Shown here one piece after another: positions 1 to 9,261 of a stretch of 64,000 nucleotides of DNA. Numbering within the stretch: the stretch's first letter is position 1; the number at the start of each line of letters is the position of its first letter. Source of the stretch: Thermoanaerobaculia bacterium (lineage in GTDB: Bacteria; Acidobacteriota; Thermoanaerobaculia; Multivoradales; Multivoraceae); contig JAJDUI010000009.1 of NCBI GenBank assembly GCA_022826745.1, forward strand, positions 1 through 64,000. The letters are read 5' to 3'. Below the pieces are notes generated by a model, which was given only the letters and a program-made list of their open reading frames with translations, searched no databases and was not told where the DNA came from. The translations under genes and the position numbers were made by a program.

Positions 1-207
1 GGCCATAGACCCCCAGAAACGCCGATCCGAACCGACGGATCCGCCAAACCCGACGGACCGATCCACTCGGCTCCAATACAGCTCCGCAACTACCCCGACA
101 ACGCCGAACCGGATCACGCGGTGAAAAATGCGGGCTAGAGCAGGCGAGGCGCGGGGTTACTGCGGCTATCATCCGGGTCTACCTTTGCCCCAGAGATCGC
201 GCAGCCC
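1..207. other. Left-edge sequence without a recognisable gene
   Basis: No reading frame with protein-like composition and no clear promoter is visible on either strand. The first gene begins at the ATG at 208, which lacks a good Shine-Dalgarno sequence. The promoter of the following three-gene cassette should lie here or to the left of the window. Confidence 0.5.
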
Positions 208-594
208 ATGACGCCACCACTACTGCCCCGCGTGTTCCTCAGCTTTGCCAGTGAGCACAAGCCACTCGTGGACCAGCTCCGCCGTCAGCTTGCAGCGTGT
301 GCCAGTGGTCCGGGTCTTCGGACGTGCGCCCTTGACGAACCCGTAACCGAGTGGAAGCTGCATGCCGAGCGACTCATTCGGCGGTCGGCCGCGACCGTCT
401 GTCTGGTGGGCGACTCAACCTGGCAGAGCGGGCCGGTAGACTGGGAGCTCCGCCGGAGCGCTCAGCTTGGCCGGCCGATCGTGGCGTTCTCCCTTGGGCC
501 GGACCCCGTGCGGCTCCCGCGTGCGCTTCTGGATCTGGGCGTGAAGCCGGCTCCGTTCCACGCCGACACGGTCGCGTCGAGGTTGCACGGATGA
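208..594 (+). CDS. Small TIR-domain protein (putative defence signalling enzyme)
   Basis: This 128-residue protein is little more than one TIR fold. The N-terminus carries the first strand and loop (RVFLSFASEHKP, about residues 8-19). A later stretch reads CLVGDSTWQSGPVDWELRRS, in which Glu80 of WEL is at the position of the catalytic glutamate of NAD-cleaving TIR domains. TIR proteins of this size act in Thoeris-like antiphage systems by making a nucleotide signal or depleting NAD. The stop codon overlaps the next start (ATGA at 591-594), so the two genes are almost certainly co-translated. The neighbours, a membrane protein and a second TIR-like protein, point to defence. Function is inferred; NAD hydrolysis cannot be judged from sequence alone. 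Confidence 0.75.
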   Translation: MTPPLLPRVFLSFASEHKPLVDQLRRQLAACASGPGLRTCALDEPVTEWKLHAERLIRRSAATVCLVGDSTWQSGPVDWELRRSAQLGRPIVAFSLGPDPVRLPRALLDLGVKPAPFHADTVASRLHG

Positions 595-1118
595 CGGACA
601 CTGACCCCATCGAAGACGAACTCTTCGCCGGACTCGCCCCGGGCGAGAACGACTCCCCGGTGCTCTTGGATCAGTACAAGCTCTTCGTCGGAACGTCCGA
701 AGCGCTCGTTCAACGTCGCCAAGGCGTGAACACGTTCTTTCTCTCAGCGAACTCGCTTCTCGTCGCGGGCGCGGGCTTGATTCTCCGTGGGGGCGCATCC
801 GGCCACATGGAGTCGGTGATTCTCGTACTCCTTAGTACCATCGGCCTCGGCCTCGCCTTTGTCTGGCGCCGGCTCATTCACTCGTTCAGGCAACTGAGCG
901 CCGGCAAGTTCGAGGTCATTCACGCGCTCGAGCGTCGCCTGCCTGCCAGGGTCTTCGCCGCCGAATGGAAGGCTCTGGGCGGCGGAGAAGATCCCAAGCT
1001 CTATCGCCCGTTCACGGGCACGGAGTCCATGACGCCGGTCGTGTTCGGTGTCTTGCATTCTGCCCTGCTCTCGGCCAGCGTCTGGCTCTGGGTCGCCCGG
1101 GTCGTTGGGGAGGGTTGA
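591..1118 (+). CDS. Small three-helix membrane protein, RipA-like
   Basis: The 175-residue product begins at the ATG that overlaps the preceding stop. It has a soluble N-terminus with the stretch LLDQYKLFVGTSEALVQRRQ (residues 25-44), hydrophobic segments at about 49-66, 75-92 and 149-170, and a charged stretch between the last two. The N-terminal motif matches my memory of the family named 'RipA family octameric membrane protein', whose members I recall near TIR genes; this is recollection, not a search. In this cassette it could be the membrane effector that answers a TIR-made signal. It could also simply anchor or scaffold the TIR proteins. Confidence 0.65.
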   Translation: MTDTDPIEDELFAGLAPGENDSPVLLDQYKLFVGTSEALVQRRQGVNTFFLSANSLLVAGAGLILRGGASGHMESVILVLLSTIGLGLAFVWRRLIHSFRQLSAGKFEVIHALERRLPARVFAAEWKALGGGEDPKLYRPFTGTESMTPVVFGVLHSALLSASVWLWVARVVGEG

Positions 1119-1124
1119 GGAATC

Positions 1125-1559
1125 GTGAGCACTCATCGGATCCACATCTTCATTAGCCACTCCTGGACCTACTCGCAACACTACGAGACTTTGCATTCGT
1201 GGATCTTCGGCACCAACTGGAGTACGGGGCAGGCCTCTCTGGCGTTCCGCGATTTCTCGGTGCCCAAGGATGATCCCATTCACGACGCACCGTCTGCTTG
1301 GTCGCTGCGAGAAGCGATCTACCGGAAGGTCGACCGTTGCCATGTCGTTGTCTGCCCGACGGGGATGTACGCGAGCTACAGCGAGTGGATTCAGAAGGAG
1401 CTTGAGGGCGCTCAGGCGAAGGGGAAGGCGGTCTTGGGCGTCGATCCTTGGGGACAAACGAGACGTTCGTCGGTCGTGGCGGACGCGGCGGACAGGACCG
1501 TCGGATGGAACAGCAAGAGCGTCGTCGGCGGCATCTGGGATTGCTATCTGGGGCGTTGA
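1125..1559 (+). CDS. ThsB-like TIR (DUF1863-type) protein
   Basis: The 144-residue protein starts at GTG 1125, six bases after the previous stop, with GAGG just upstream. It shows the ThsB/MTH538-type pattern: HIFISHSW (residues 7-14), a FRDFSVPKDDP segment (41-51), VDRCHVVVCPTGMYASYSEW (69-88) and the acidic WIQKELE helix, where Glu92 or Glu94 could be catalytic. In Thoeris, ThsB proteins sense phage and synthesise an ADP-ribose-derived second messenger. No ThsA (SLOG or macro effector) lies nearby; the membrane protein immediately upstream is the only effector candidate. It differs clearly from the TIR protein at 208, so this is not a simple gene duplication. It converges with the methylase gene ending at 1722. 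Confidence 0.75.
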   Translation: MSTHRIHIFISHSWTYSQHYETLHSWIFGTNWSTGQASLAFRDFSVPKDDPIHDAPSAWSLREAIYRKVDRCHVVVCPTGMYASYSEWIQKELEGAQAKGKAVLGVDPWGQTRRSSVVADAADRTVGWNSKSVVGGIWDCYLGR

Positions 1560-1721
1560 GTTCGCTTGGCCGGTGAAGCCGCGTTCCCCGGGGCTTGACT
1601 CCCTGCGGTCGTGGCCCGAGGGCACCAGCGAGCCGGACTGGGTACCCCCTCCGGGTTCGCGGGGTGTACGGCTATCGCGTAGGCATATGCGGCTTCGGTG
1701 TGCTGGGACGGTCGGGGGCGG

Positions 1722-4700
1722 CTATCTCCCGCGACCCTGCGACTGCTCCGCTGCCGCTCGTCGGGCGTTGAGTTCCAACAGCCGGACGAGGACCTCGTCG
1801 CGGATTTCATCGGGCCAGCGGTAGCGGTAGGGCTTCTTCCTGGCGCCCCAGGTTTCTTCGTCGATCTCGTAGTCGAGGAGAAAGTCGCAGTTGGTGGGGA
1901 TGTCAGTCCAGCCGTAGGCGTGGAGGACGGTGCGATCCATGGTGGCGTGAAGGTCGCGGAGCTTCTGGATGGCGGGACCGGTCTCGTAGGGGTCGTGGAA
2001 GCGGTTGCAGATCTTGGTAAGGCCTTCGTCACGCTCGATCATGAGGGCGGCTCGGTAGTCGTAGTAGGCCTTGCCGGCGGCTTCGAGATCGGGGCGGGTT
2101 TCCCAGTGGGTAGGGAAGGGGAAGGTCTCGAAGCAGTCGGAAGGTGCGTATCGTAGGTCGTCTTTCAGGGAGGAGCCGAAGAAGCGGGCCCAGAGTTCGT
2201 GGGGTCGGGATTGGAGGGCGCAGAAGGCGGCGTTCGTGGGCAACGGGAGAGCGATGAGTCCTTCAGAGAACACCGTGCCGGCGGGGAGGAAGGTGAAGGC
2301 GGCGTGCTGGCCGACACGGGAGATGGCGAGGACGCGGTCGAGGCCGGCGATAGCGGTTTGGAGTTCGCTTCGCTTTTCGCCGTAGTGCCACCAGTAGTCG
2401 CGGTACGCCTTTCGATTGTTGCGTTCGCGTTCCGGCCTCACCCGCTCCTCGACTATCGCCAGCAGTTCCGGCCAGTCCGCCGCCACCGGTCCGGAGTAGT
2501 CGTGCGGCACCGTCCCGCCGCGGCGCCACGCCTCGCGCTGAACATCGGAGGCGTCGCTCCACGACGAGGCCTCGTCTGGCGCGGCCTCCGCTCCGTGGTC
2601 ATTACGTCGCAGCGGGTAGTCCTTGAAGTTGATGACGTACCGATGGTGGCTGTGCGTTGGGCTCACGTTCAGTTCCGCGCCACCGATGTACGGGAAGATC
2701 GCCTCCTTGTTCTTCGGGTTCTCCGCGATCAGGCGCTCCATCTCGGCGAGGGGACTGGCGACGCCCTTCTTGTCCGTGTCGTCAAAGGTGAAACCCATGC
2801 CGAGGACATAGCTTCCGACGAAGCTCTTGCCGGCGTTCCCGGCGAGCTGTGCCGGGTCGTCGTTGCCGCCGCGGTGGAACAGAAAGGCTGTGATCTTTGG
2901 TACTTCGGTGCCGTCGAGGAGCCGCCGACCGTGCCAAGGGCCACGGTGCACATGGACGACGCTGACGATGACGGCGGCCTGGCGCGGCCATTTGACACGC
3001 CGCCTGGCGCGGAAGATCTCGCCGCCGCGACTGCAGATGTAGCGGAGGCCGGTCGAGCGGGTGTCACCCTGGGCGATCGTGTTCGTGGCGATCAAGCCGA
3101 AGGCGCCGGCTTCGCGGATCAAATTGAAGGCGCGGCGGAAAAAGTGGGCCACGAGGTCGGAGTTGCCGTGGCTCCCTTCGTGTATCTGCTTGAGCCAGTC
3201 GGGATAGCCGGGGACGTTGCCTTTCTTTGTCGTGTTCTTGCCGGCGAAGGGCGGGTTGCCGATGACGGCGTCGAAGCCCGGGTTGTCACGTTCGTCCGGC
3301 AGGAAGACCTCGGGGAACTCAATCTGCCAGTGGAACGGCGATAGGGGCGGTGCGGCGCTTCGGAGTTCTTCCAGCCAGCCGATGTAAGGGAGTGCGCGGG
3401 AAGGCGAAGGGCCGCCTTCGTCGGGATCGCCAAGTCTCGCTTCGTCGCTTCCGCTTGGCGCGCCGAACTGCAGGTCCGCGGCGAACTGCCGGCGGAGCGC
3501 TTCGCGCTCCTTCGCCTTCTTGCCCTTGAAGTAGGCGGCCAGGGCCAGATGGCCGTTCCACTTGACGTGGGCTAGCGCGTGGTCCGCTTCGTCCAGGCGG
3601 TCCCGCAGCTCCCGGTCGGGCGTCTCGTCGTCGGCCTCCTGGATCTCGCTCCGCAGCCGAAGCGCCTTGCGAATCGGTTCGGCGATCCAGGTCGTCTCGA
3701 TGCCGGTCTGGAAGCGCTTCTCGCCGCCCTTCCAGTGGAATGCCTCGATCTGTTCGATCGTCAGGCCGACCAGGGAGTCGCCGTGGCGAAGGGCGTGGTC
3801 GAGGAAGGTCAGGGGGTGGTCCTTGGCCAGGGTCGTGAGCCACAGGGAGAGCTTCGCCAGGTCGACGGCGACTTCGTTGCGGTCGACGCCGTAGAGGCAG
3901 TTGCGGGCGACGAGCCGGCGTGCGTGGATCGTCTCGTCCTCGTCGGGCGGGATGGGCGGCACGGCGTCGTGCGCGTGCCAGGAATCGACCAGCGCGTCGC
4001 CGAGTTGGCGGCAGGCTTCGACGAGGAAGGCGCCGGAGCCCATGGCCGGGTCGCAGACCTTCAGGTCGAGGATCCGTTCCGGGCGGGGTATGGACCCGTC
4101 AGCCTCCCGGCGCAGGCGACCCAGAGTCGGTTCGAGTGTGTCGCGGACGATCGGCTCGGTCAGTTCCCGCGGCGTGTAGTGGGTGCCGGATTTCCGCCGC
4201 TCCTCGCTGGGCTGCAGGATCAGGTCGCCCTCGCGCACGAGGTCGGGGGTCGCGTCTCGGTCGATCGTCTTGTCCAGGGCGGCGTGCAGTTCCTCGATCG
4301 TCGCCGCGTCGTGCAGCGCCTTCGCCGTCTTGCCCGTGAGTCGGCGGTCCGACCGGTCCTCCAGCCACTTGACGCGGTCGCGGGGCGCCTCCGCGAGCAG
4401 CGCGTCCAGGTTGACCGTCGCGGGCGCGCCGTGTTTCTTCGCCGCCTTGATCGCGGCGGAGCGGCCCTTTGCGAGTTCGAGACGGAAACCCATCATCGTC
4501 TCGTACACGGAGCCGATCTGTTCGACGTCCAGCGCGCGGTAGGAGAGGCGGTCCCCGTCGAGCACCAAGAGTTTCTCCAGCGCGCGGAAGAGGTGCCATC
4601 CGACACGAGGGGAGCTTCCACTCGCAGGTGGTTCTGGGCCACGCTCGGCAGGGGCCGGCCTTCGAGGAACGGGTAGCGGTCGGGATTGAAGAGCACGCCG

Positions 4701-5812
4701 TGGCGGGGCGGTAGGCGGAGGTTGGCTCCTTTGGCGCCGTGGTGGATCACGCGGAACAGGGCCACCAACTGGGCCCACGCGCCGTAGCGCTGGTCCATCG
4801 TGTCCGGGTGGAGCGTCGCGTCGGCGCGCAGCCGGTCGTAGAGGCCGGCCAGCGAGTAGTGATTGACGAAGGTGTCGTCTTCGGAGAGCAGGTCCCGCTC
4901 TTCGGCGTAGAGCAGGAAGACCAGACGGAGCACAACCGTGAGCAGTCCACGGTAGATACCACCCGGATCCTGGCGCAGATGGTCGTTCAGGAGGTCGCCC
5001 TTGGAGAGGTCGTGAGCGGCCTGGAAGCCACGCAGTAACTCGTAGAGCGCGTGCAGGACCTGCTCGGCCAGCTTCTCGCTGACCTCGTTCTGGTACTTCC
5101 GGCTCTCCGTCAACAGGGCCGTCAGTCGCTGCTGCTTGGGCAGGGAGAGCAGTCGCCGTTCGTTCAGGAGCAGGCGCAGGGCCGTGCAGATCGGGCGTCC
5201 CGCCATGAGCAGCATGTCGGCGACGGTGAAGTCGATCCAGCCCGAACTCTCGCCGTGCGGGGCCGATACGAGGCGGAGCGCGCGGCCGTTGAAGAGCAGG
5301 CCGGCGGGCACCCCCTTAGCTCGCAGCAGGCGTTCGAGACGGCTGTGGGGAGAGGCTTCCAGTTTGCCGCGGCCCGCAGCTACCCGCTCGAAGTCCTGGC
5401 CTGGTTCGAGACTCGACACGAGCAGTTGCCACGGCGATGCGTCGTGGTCCGAATCGAGTTCGCGGACCGCGAAATCCGGTTTGAGCGTCTCGCCGTAGTC
5501 CGGGAGGTGTAGGGCCAGTTCGTCTGATAGGGGAGCTCCGCTGCCTCCGGCGTAGCCCGCAGACGAGAAGCTCCAGCCCAGCACTGAGCGAGCAAACGAC
5601 TCAAAGTCGGGTAGCCAGGGCCGGGGGCCCTCCGCGGCTTCGAACACTCGCTCCGAAACCGCCTCTCCCAGCAAGCGCTGGCCCTCCCGGTCGCTGCGCT
5701 CGAGCACCGCTCCCGCGTTGTTCAGGGCCGGCGGCGAGACGACGAGACCCGTCGGTTTGACGAAACCGAGCCACTCGAGGTGGGCCCTCGTGCCCGTATC
5801 GAGCTTCGCCAT
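1722..5812 (-). pseudogene. drmMI: DrmMI-like adenine-specific DNA methylase, frameshifted
   Basis: The two parts together code for about 1,360 residues of an Eco57I/PglX-type N6-adenine methylase, as in class 1 DISARM. The upstream part starts at ATG 5812 (MAKLDTGTRAHLEWLGF). The downstream part holds SAM motif I (DPAMGSGAFLVEACR), motif IV (FDAVIGNPPF) and a target-recognition-like C-terminus. The frames join near 4591-4595: one reads VSDGT and the other resumes HLFRALEKLLVL, which a single missing base explains. No stop lies close to the junction in either frame, so the break looks recent or may be a sequencing error. It follows drmD by 61 bases on the same strand. If the break is real the protein ends prematurely, before the catalytic motifs. 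Confidence 0.8.
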
Positions 5813-5873
5813 GGCTATGGTCGGTTCGGCTGGACCGGTCTTGCAGTCCAGGGTTGCTCTTGGGGCCGGTTCA

Positions 5874-8800
5874 TCAGTTCGTCTCGGGCCAGAGATCGAT
5901 GATGCCCAGGGGCTCAACAGGCGGGGCAACCCGGACCTCGTAGAACTCGCGCACTCGTTGAGGCTCGTGGTCCAGGTCGTGGTCGAACTGGTCCAGGCGG
6001 GTGCGCCAGGAGCGCATGTCGGCTTGGAGCTGCCTTTCCTCTTCTCGGTTGAAGGCCAGCGAGAGCTGCGCTAGGTCGCGCTCCCGGTCTGCCAGCTCGG
6101 TTCGGACCCGTTCCCGCTGTTGTTTCAGAACTTCGCGCAGCTCCCGCGACTCCCGCTCGCCGCGCTCCCGGAGCCTCTTACTGGCTCTTTCAGCCAGTGC
6201 CGTCGCGCGTGGTTCGAGTTGGGGCCGGAGTTCGGAGATGTCCTTTTCGGCGGCTTCGAGGAGGCGTCGTTTGATGACCTCGCTGACGGGCCGGCTCCCG
6301 GACCTGGCTAGTGAGTCTTCGAGCAGGTCGAGTGTTCGTGTTTCCGCGTCGCGGGCGTAGGCGCGAAGCGGTCCGGAACGTCGGGACGGGTCGGTCCACC
6401 GAGCGGCCACGGTGACGACTTCCTCGTGGAGCCGCTCGGCGCCACTGCCGTAGAGCGAAAGGCGGCCTAGCAAGATGACGCGGGGAATGGAGTCCGCGGC
6501 TTGGGCGAGACAGGCCCGGGACAGGTCGTGGTGGAGGAACCCCTGGGAGCGGAAGCGGGCCAGGAGCCGGTGCGCCACCCGCTGTTCGAGGTGCAGGTGA
6601 ACCGTGTCGTTCGTCAGCACGCCGGCATCCTTGAAGACAACTGGCCGCGGCGGTTGCTCCTTGCGCCACTCGGCGACTTTCTGGTTGCGTCGCCGCGGTC
6701 GGCGCAGTGAATCGAGTGTTGTGGTCCAGCGCGAGTCTCCATTTGCGCGGCCGCCGAGGCTGGGGAAGGTCCAGACAGTCTTGCCGTTCTCGCTCATCGG
6801 CTGCAGCGGTGGTGCGCCCCTGAGTTCCAAAGAACAGGAGAGAGCGTCCTTGAAGGCCTCTACTTCGAATTGGACCCAGTCGCGCGATTGTTGAAGCAGC
6901 CTCTGGCAGCGTTCGATCTGGGCCTGGAGTTCATCGCGGCGTTGCCGGGAACTCTCGAGTTCCTCCTTGGCAACGCGCTTGTGCTCGGCTCTGAGATCCG
7001 CCGCCTCTATCTCTGCGGCGATCTGATCGACCGTGCCGTGCGGAATCCCGCCCCGGTTGAGTCGGCGCTCGATCTGGTCGTCAATGACCTTGGAGAGGCT
7101 GCCAAGTTCGTTCCTGATCGTCTCGGTCTTGTTGACCAGAACCTCGAGTACGTGGTCTTCGGCCCGTTGCGGCAGCACGAAGTAGTGGCATCGAACCTCG
7201 TGTGCCGGTTGGAGCTTGCGGTCGATACGGCCATTGCGCTGCTCGATACGTCCGGGGTTCCAGGGCAGATCCCAGTGGAAGAGGTCGGTGCAGTGGGCCT
7301 GGAAGTTCAGCCCTTCGCGGGCCGCGTCGGTGGCGAGGAGGATGCGAAGCGGATCGTCTTCGGGGTCGGTGTTGAAGCGCCGCTGGATCTCGCGGCGGGT
7401 GGCGCCGCGTGTAAGGCCGTCGATCGTGACGATGCGTTCCTCGGCGCGGTCGGTCCCGGCGACCGCCGTCTCGAGCATGGTGCGGAGGTAGCGCTTCGTG
7501 CCCACCCTGTTCTCGGTGAAGATCAGCAGCCGGCGGTTGTTCCACCCGGGCGGCACGCTGCCGCGAGGGACTGCCATTCCGAAGGGCGGCAGGCCAGGAC
7601 ATAGATGGTTGCGGACCCAGTCGACGAGGTGGTGCATCTTGGCGTCCGGCAGACCCCGGGCGCGATCGGCGATCCGCTCCATCCGGTCGAGGAGATCCAA
7701 CTCCCGCTGCCAGAGTCGCTCGTTGGTGGCTTGGGCGGTCGTTTCGGTGGAGTCGGTGGCTACAGCGGCTTCGATCGTTGCGGAGATGGCTGCGATCTGG
7801 CGTTCCTCCGCTTTCTCAGCTTCGCTTGCAGTCCACGCTGCCGCGTCGTGCTCGTCATCGTCGCCGGCTCCGGTTTCCGAAACGGAGGCGAACAGCTTGG
7901 CTTCCTCCTCGGCACCTGCCTGCGCCGCTGCCGCGGTCTGTTGCTCCAGCTCTCTCTGGCGTTGCCTGACGACCGTCTTGCGGTGGTTCTTCAGACTGAA
8001 CGCGAAGGCCTCGGTGGACGACAGCAGCCGTTGCTGGAGGCCGACGACGAGCAGCCCGGAGGTCGCCTGGACACTCTTCGTTGCCGACCGGAATCGCTCC
8101 CGACGAGCTTGGCGGTACTCGTTCAGCAGTCGGGATAGCTCGAGTTCCGGCGTGCCTTCGGGCAGGCCGTCGATCCTAATCGGGACGACGTTGCGCTCTG
8201 GAAATCCTCCCTGGATCTCGCGGATGTCCTCCTTCAGCCGGCGGATGAGCACGGCGTCGAGCGATTCCCTGCGCACTTTGACACCGCGTGTGAAGCGGTG
8301 CGGGTCCAGCAGTTCGAGCAGGGTGGAGAAGCTATTCGAGTGGCCGTTGTGCGGCGTTGCGGAGAGGAAGAGGCGGTGTTCGAAGCGGTTGCTCAGGTCA
8401 CGGATCGCCCGTGTGAACTTCGACTCGATGCCGTAGCGCCCGCCGCTTGAAGGCGCTGCATGGTGTGCTTCGTCGAGAATCAGCAGGCTGCCACGGAGCA
8501 CGGGGCCGAGCCAGGCCCGCATTGGATCGGCGTATGTCGCGTCCCGGAGCAGACTGTGCGAGACGAGGAACCTGCTGTGGGTCGTCCACGGGTTGACTCC
8601 GAATCCTCGCTCGCGCCGCATGCGGGTGAAGTAGGCGCGGTCAAGGATCTCGAACAGGAGGCCGAATCGCTCTTCCATCTCGGCCTGCCACTGCTCGAGG
8701 ACGGAACTTGGGGCGGAGACGACGATCGTCTTGACCTTCTTGCGGAGCAGGAGCTCGCGGGCGATCAGGCCAGCCTCGATGGTCTTGCCGAGACCGGTGT

Positions 8801-9233
8801 CATCCGCGATGAAGAGGTTGACGCGCGGCATGCGGAGTGCCTTGCGCAGCGGCTCCATCTGGTAGGCGTCGAGCTTGATACCGGCCCGGAAGGGCGCTTG
8901 GAAGAGGTCCGGGTTGGTGGCGGTGACGCAGTTCCAGCGGAGCGTGTGAAGGAAGGCTGCGAACCGGCGTGGTGTGTCAAAGCCCTTGGCGGCGAGGTCG
9001 GCCCAGCCCTGCTGCTTCAGGATGCGGCGGTCGATCTCGTAGTCCCAGAAAACCTCGATCTCCTCTCCCTGAGCGTCGTCTTCAGCGCAGGCGAGTCGGA
9101 TAACCGAGGAGTGACCCGGCTGGTCCCCGGGTTGGACTTCCTCGACCAGCCAGCGGCGACTGCGGACGTGGACGAGTTGCCCGACTTCAGGGTCGTGTTC
9201 GGGGAGCTCCAAAGAGGCAGTTGAGCTGGTCAC
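5874..9233 (-). CDS. drmD: DISARM-type SNF2 helicase DrmD
   Basis: About 1,119 residues. After a short N-terminal barrel-like region (PEVGQLVHVRSRRWLVEEV) come the SNF2 motifs: DDTGLGKTIEAG (motif I), ILDEAHHA (II), LSATPHNG (III), ATDAAREGLNFQ (V) and EQRNGRIDR (VI), followed by a long charged coiled-coil-rich C-terminus. This is the arrangement of DrmD in class 1 DISARM, which restricts phage together with DrmMI, DrmA, DrmB and DrmC. The methylase follows 61 bases downstream. The start is uncertain: GTG 9233 lies just ahead of the conserved region, while the frame is open to 9332 and would then overlap the divergent gene at 9262. Confidence 0.82.
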   Translation of the reverse strand: MTSSTASLELPEHDPEVGQLVHVRSRRWLVEEVQPGDQPGHSSVIRLACAEDDAQGEEIEVFWDYEIDRRILKQQGWADLAAKGFDTPRRFAAFLHTLRWNCVTATNPDLFQAPFRAGIKLDAYQMEPLRKALRMPRVNLFIADDTGLGKTIEAGLIARELLLRKKVKTIVVSAPSSVLEQWQAEMEERFGLLFEILDRAYFTRMRRERGFGVNPWTTHSRFLVSHSLLRDATYADPMRAWLGPVLRGSLLILDEAHHAAPSSGGRYGIESKFTRAIRDLSNRFEHRLFLSATPHNGHSNSFSTLLELLDPHRFTRGVKVRRESLDAVLIRRLKEDIREIQGGFPERNVVPIRIDGLPEGTPELELSRLLNEYRQARRERFRSATKSVQATSGLLVVGLQQRLLSSTEAFAFSLKNHRKTVVRQRQRELEQQTAAAAQAGAEEEAKLFASVSETGAGDDDEHDAAAWTASEAEKAEERQIAAISATIEAAVATDSTETTAQATNERLWQRELDLLDRMERIADRARGLPDAKMHHLVDWVRNHLCPGLPPFGMAVPRGSVPPGWNNRRLLIFTENRVGTKRYLRTMLETAVAGTDRAEERIVTIDGLTRGATRREIQRRFNTDPEDDPLRILLATDAAREGLNFQAHCTDLFHWDLPWNPGRIEQRNGRIDRKLQPAHEVRCHYFVLPQRAEDHVLEVLVNKTETIRNELGSLSKVIDDQIERRLNRGGIPHGTVDQIAAEIEAADLRAEHKRVAKEELESSRQRRDELQAQIERCQRLLQQSRDWVQFEVEAFKDALSCSLELRGAPPLQPMSENGKTVWTFPSLGGRANGDSRWTTTLDSLRRPRRRNQKVAEWRKEQPPRPVVFKDAGVLTNDTVHLHLEQRVAHRLLARFRSQGFLHHDLSRACLAQAADSIPRVILLGRLSLYGSGAERLHEEVVTVAARWTDPSRRSGPLRAYARDAETRTLDLLEDSLARSGSRPVSEVIKRRLLEAAEKDISELRPQLEPRATALAERASKRLRERGERESRELREVLKQQRERVRTELADRERDLAQLSLAFNREEERQLQADMRSWRTRLDQFDHDLDHEPQRVREFYEVRVAPPVEPLGIIDLWPETN

Positions 9234-9261
9234 CGGGCAAGCGTACAGGGAGGATCTGCGG

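Noticed and set aside
4779-5812. Treating the 478-residue upstream methylase part as a separate gene
   Set aside because: Its C-terminal ~30 residues after VSDGT are out of character, and the downstream frame continues the same family exactly, so one broken gene is the better reading.
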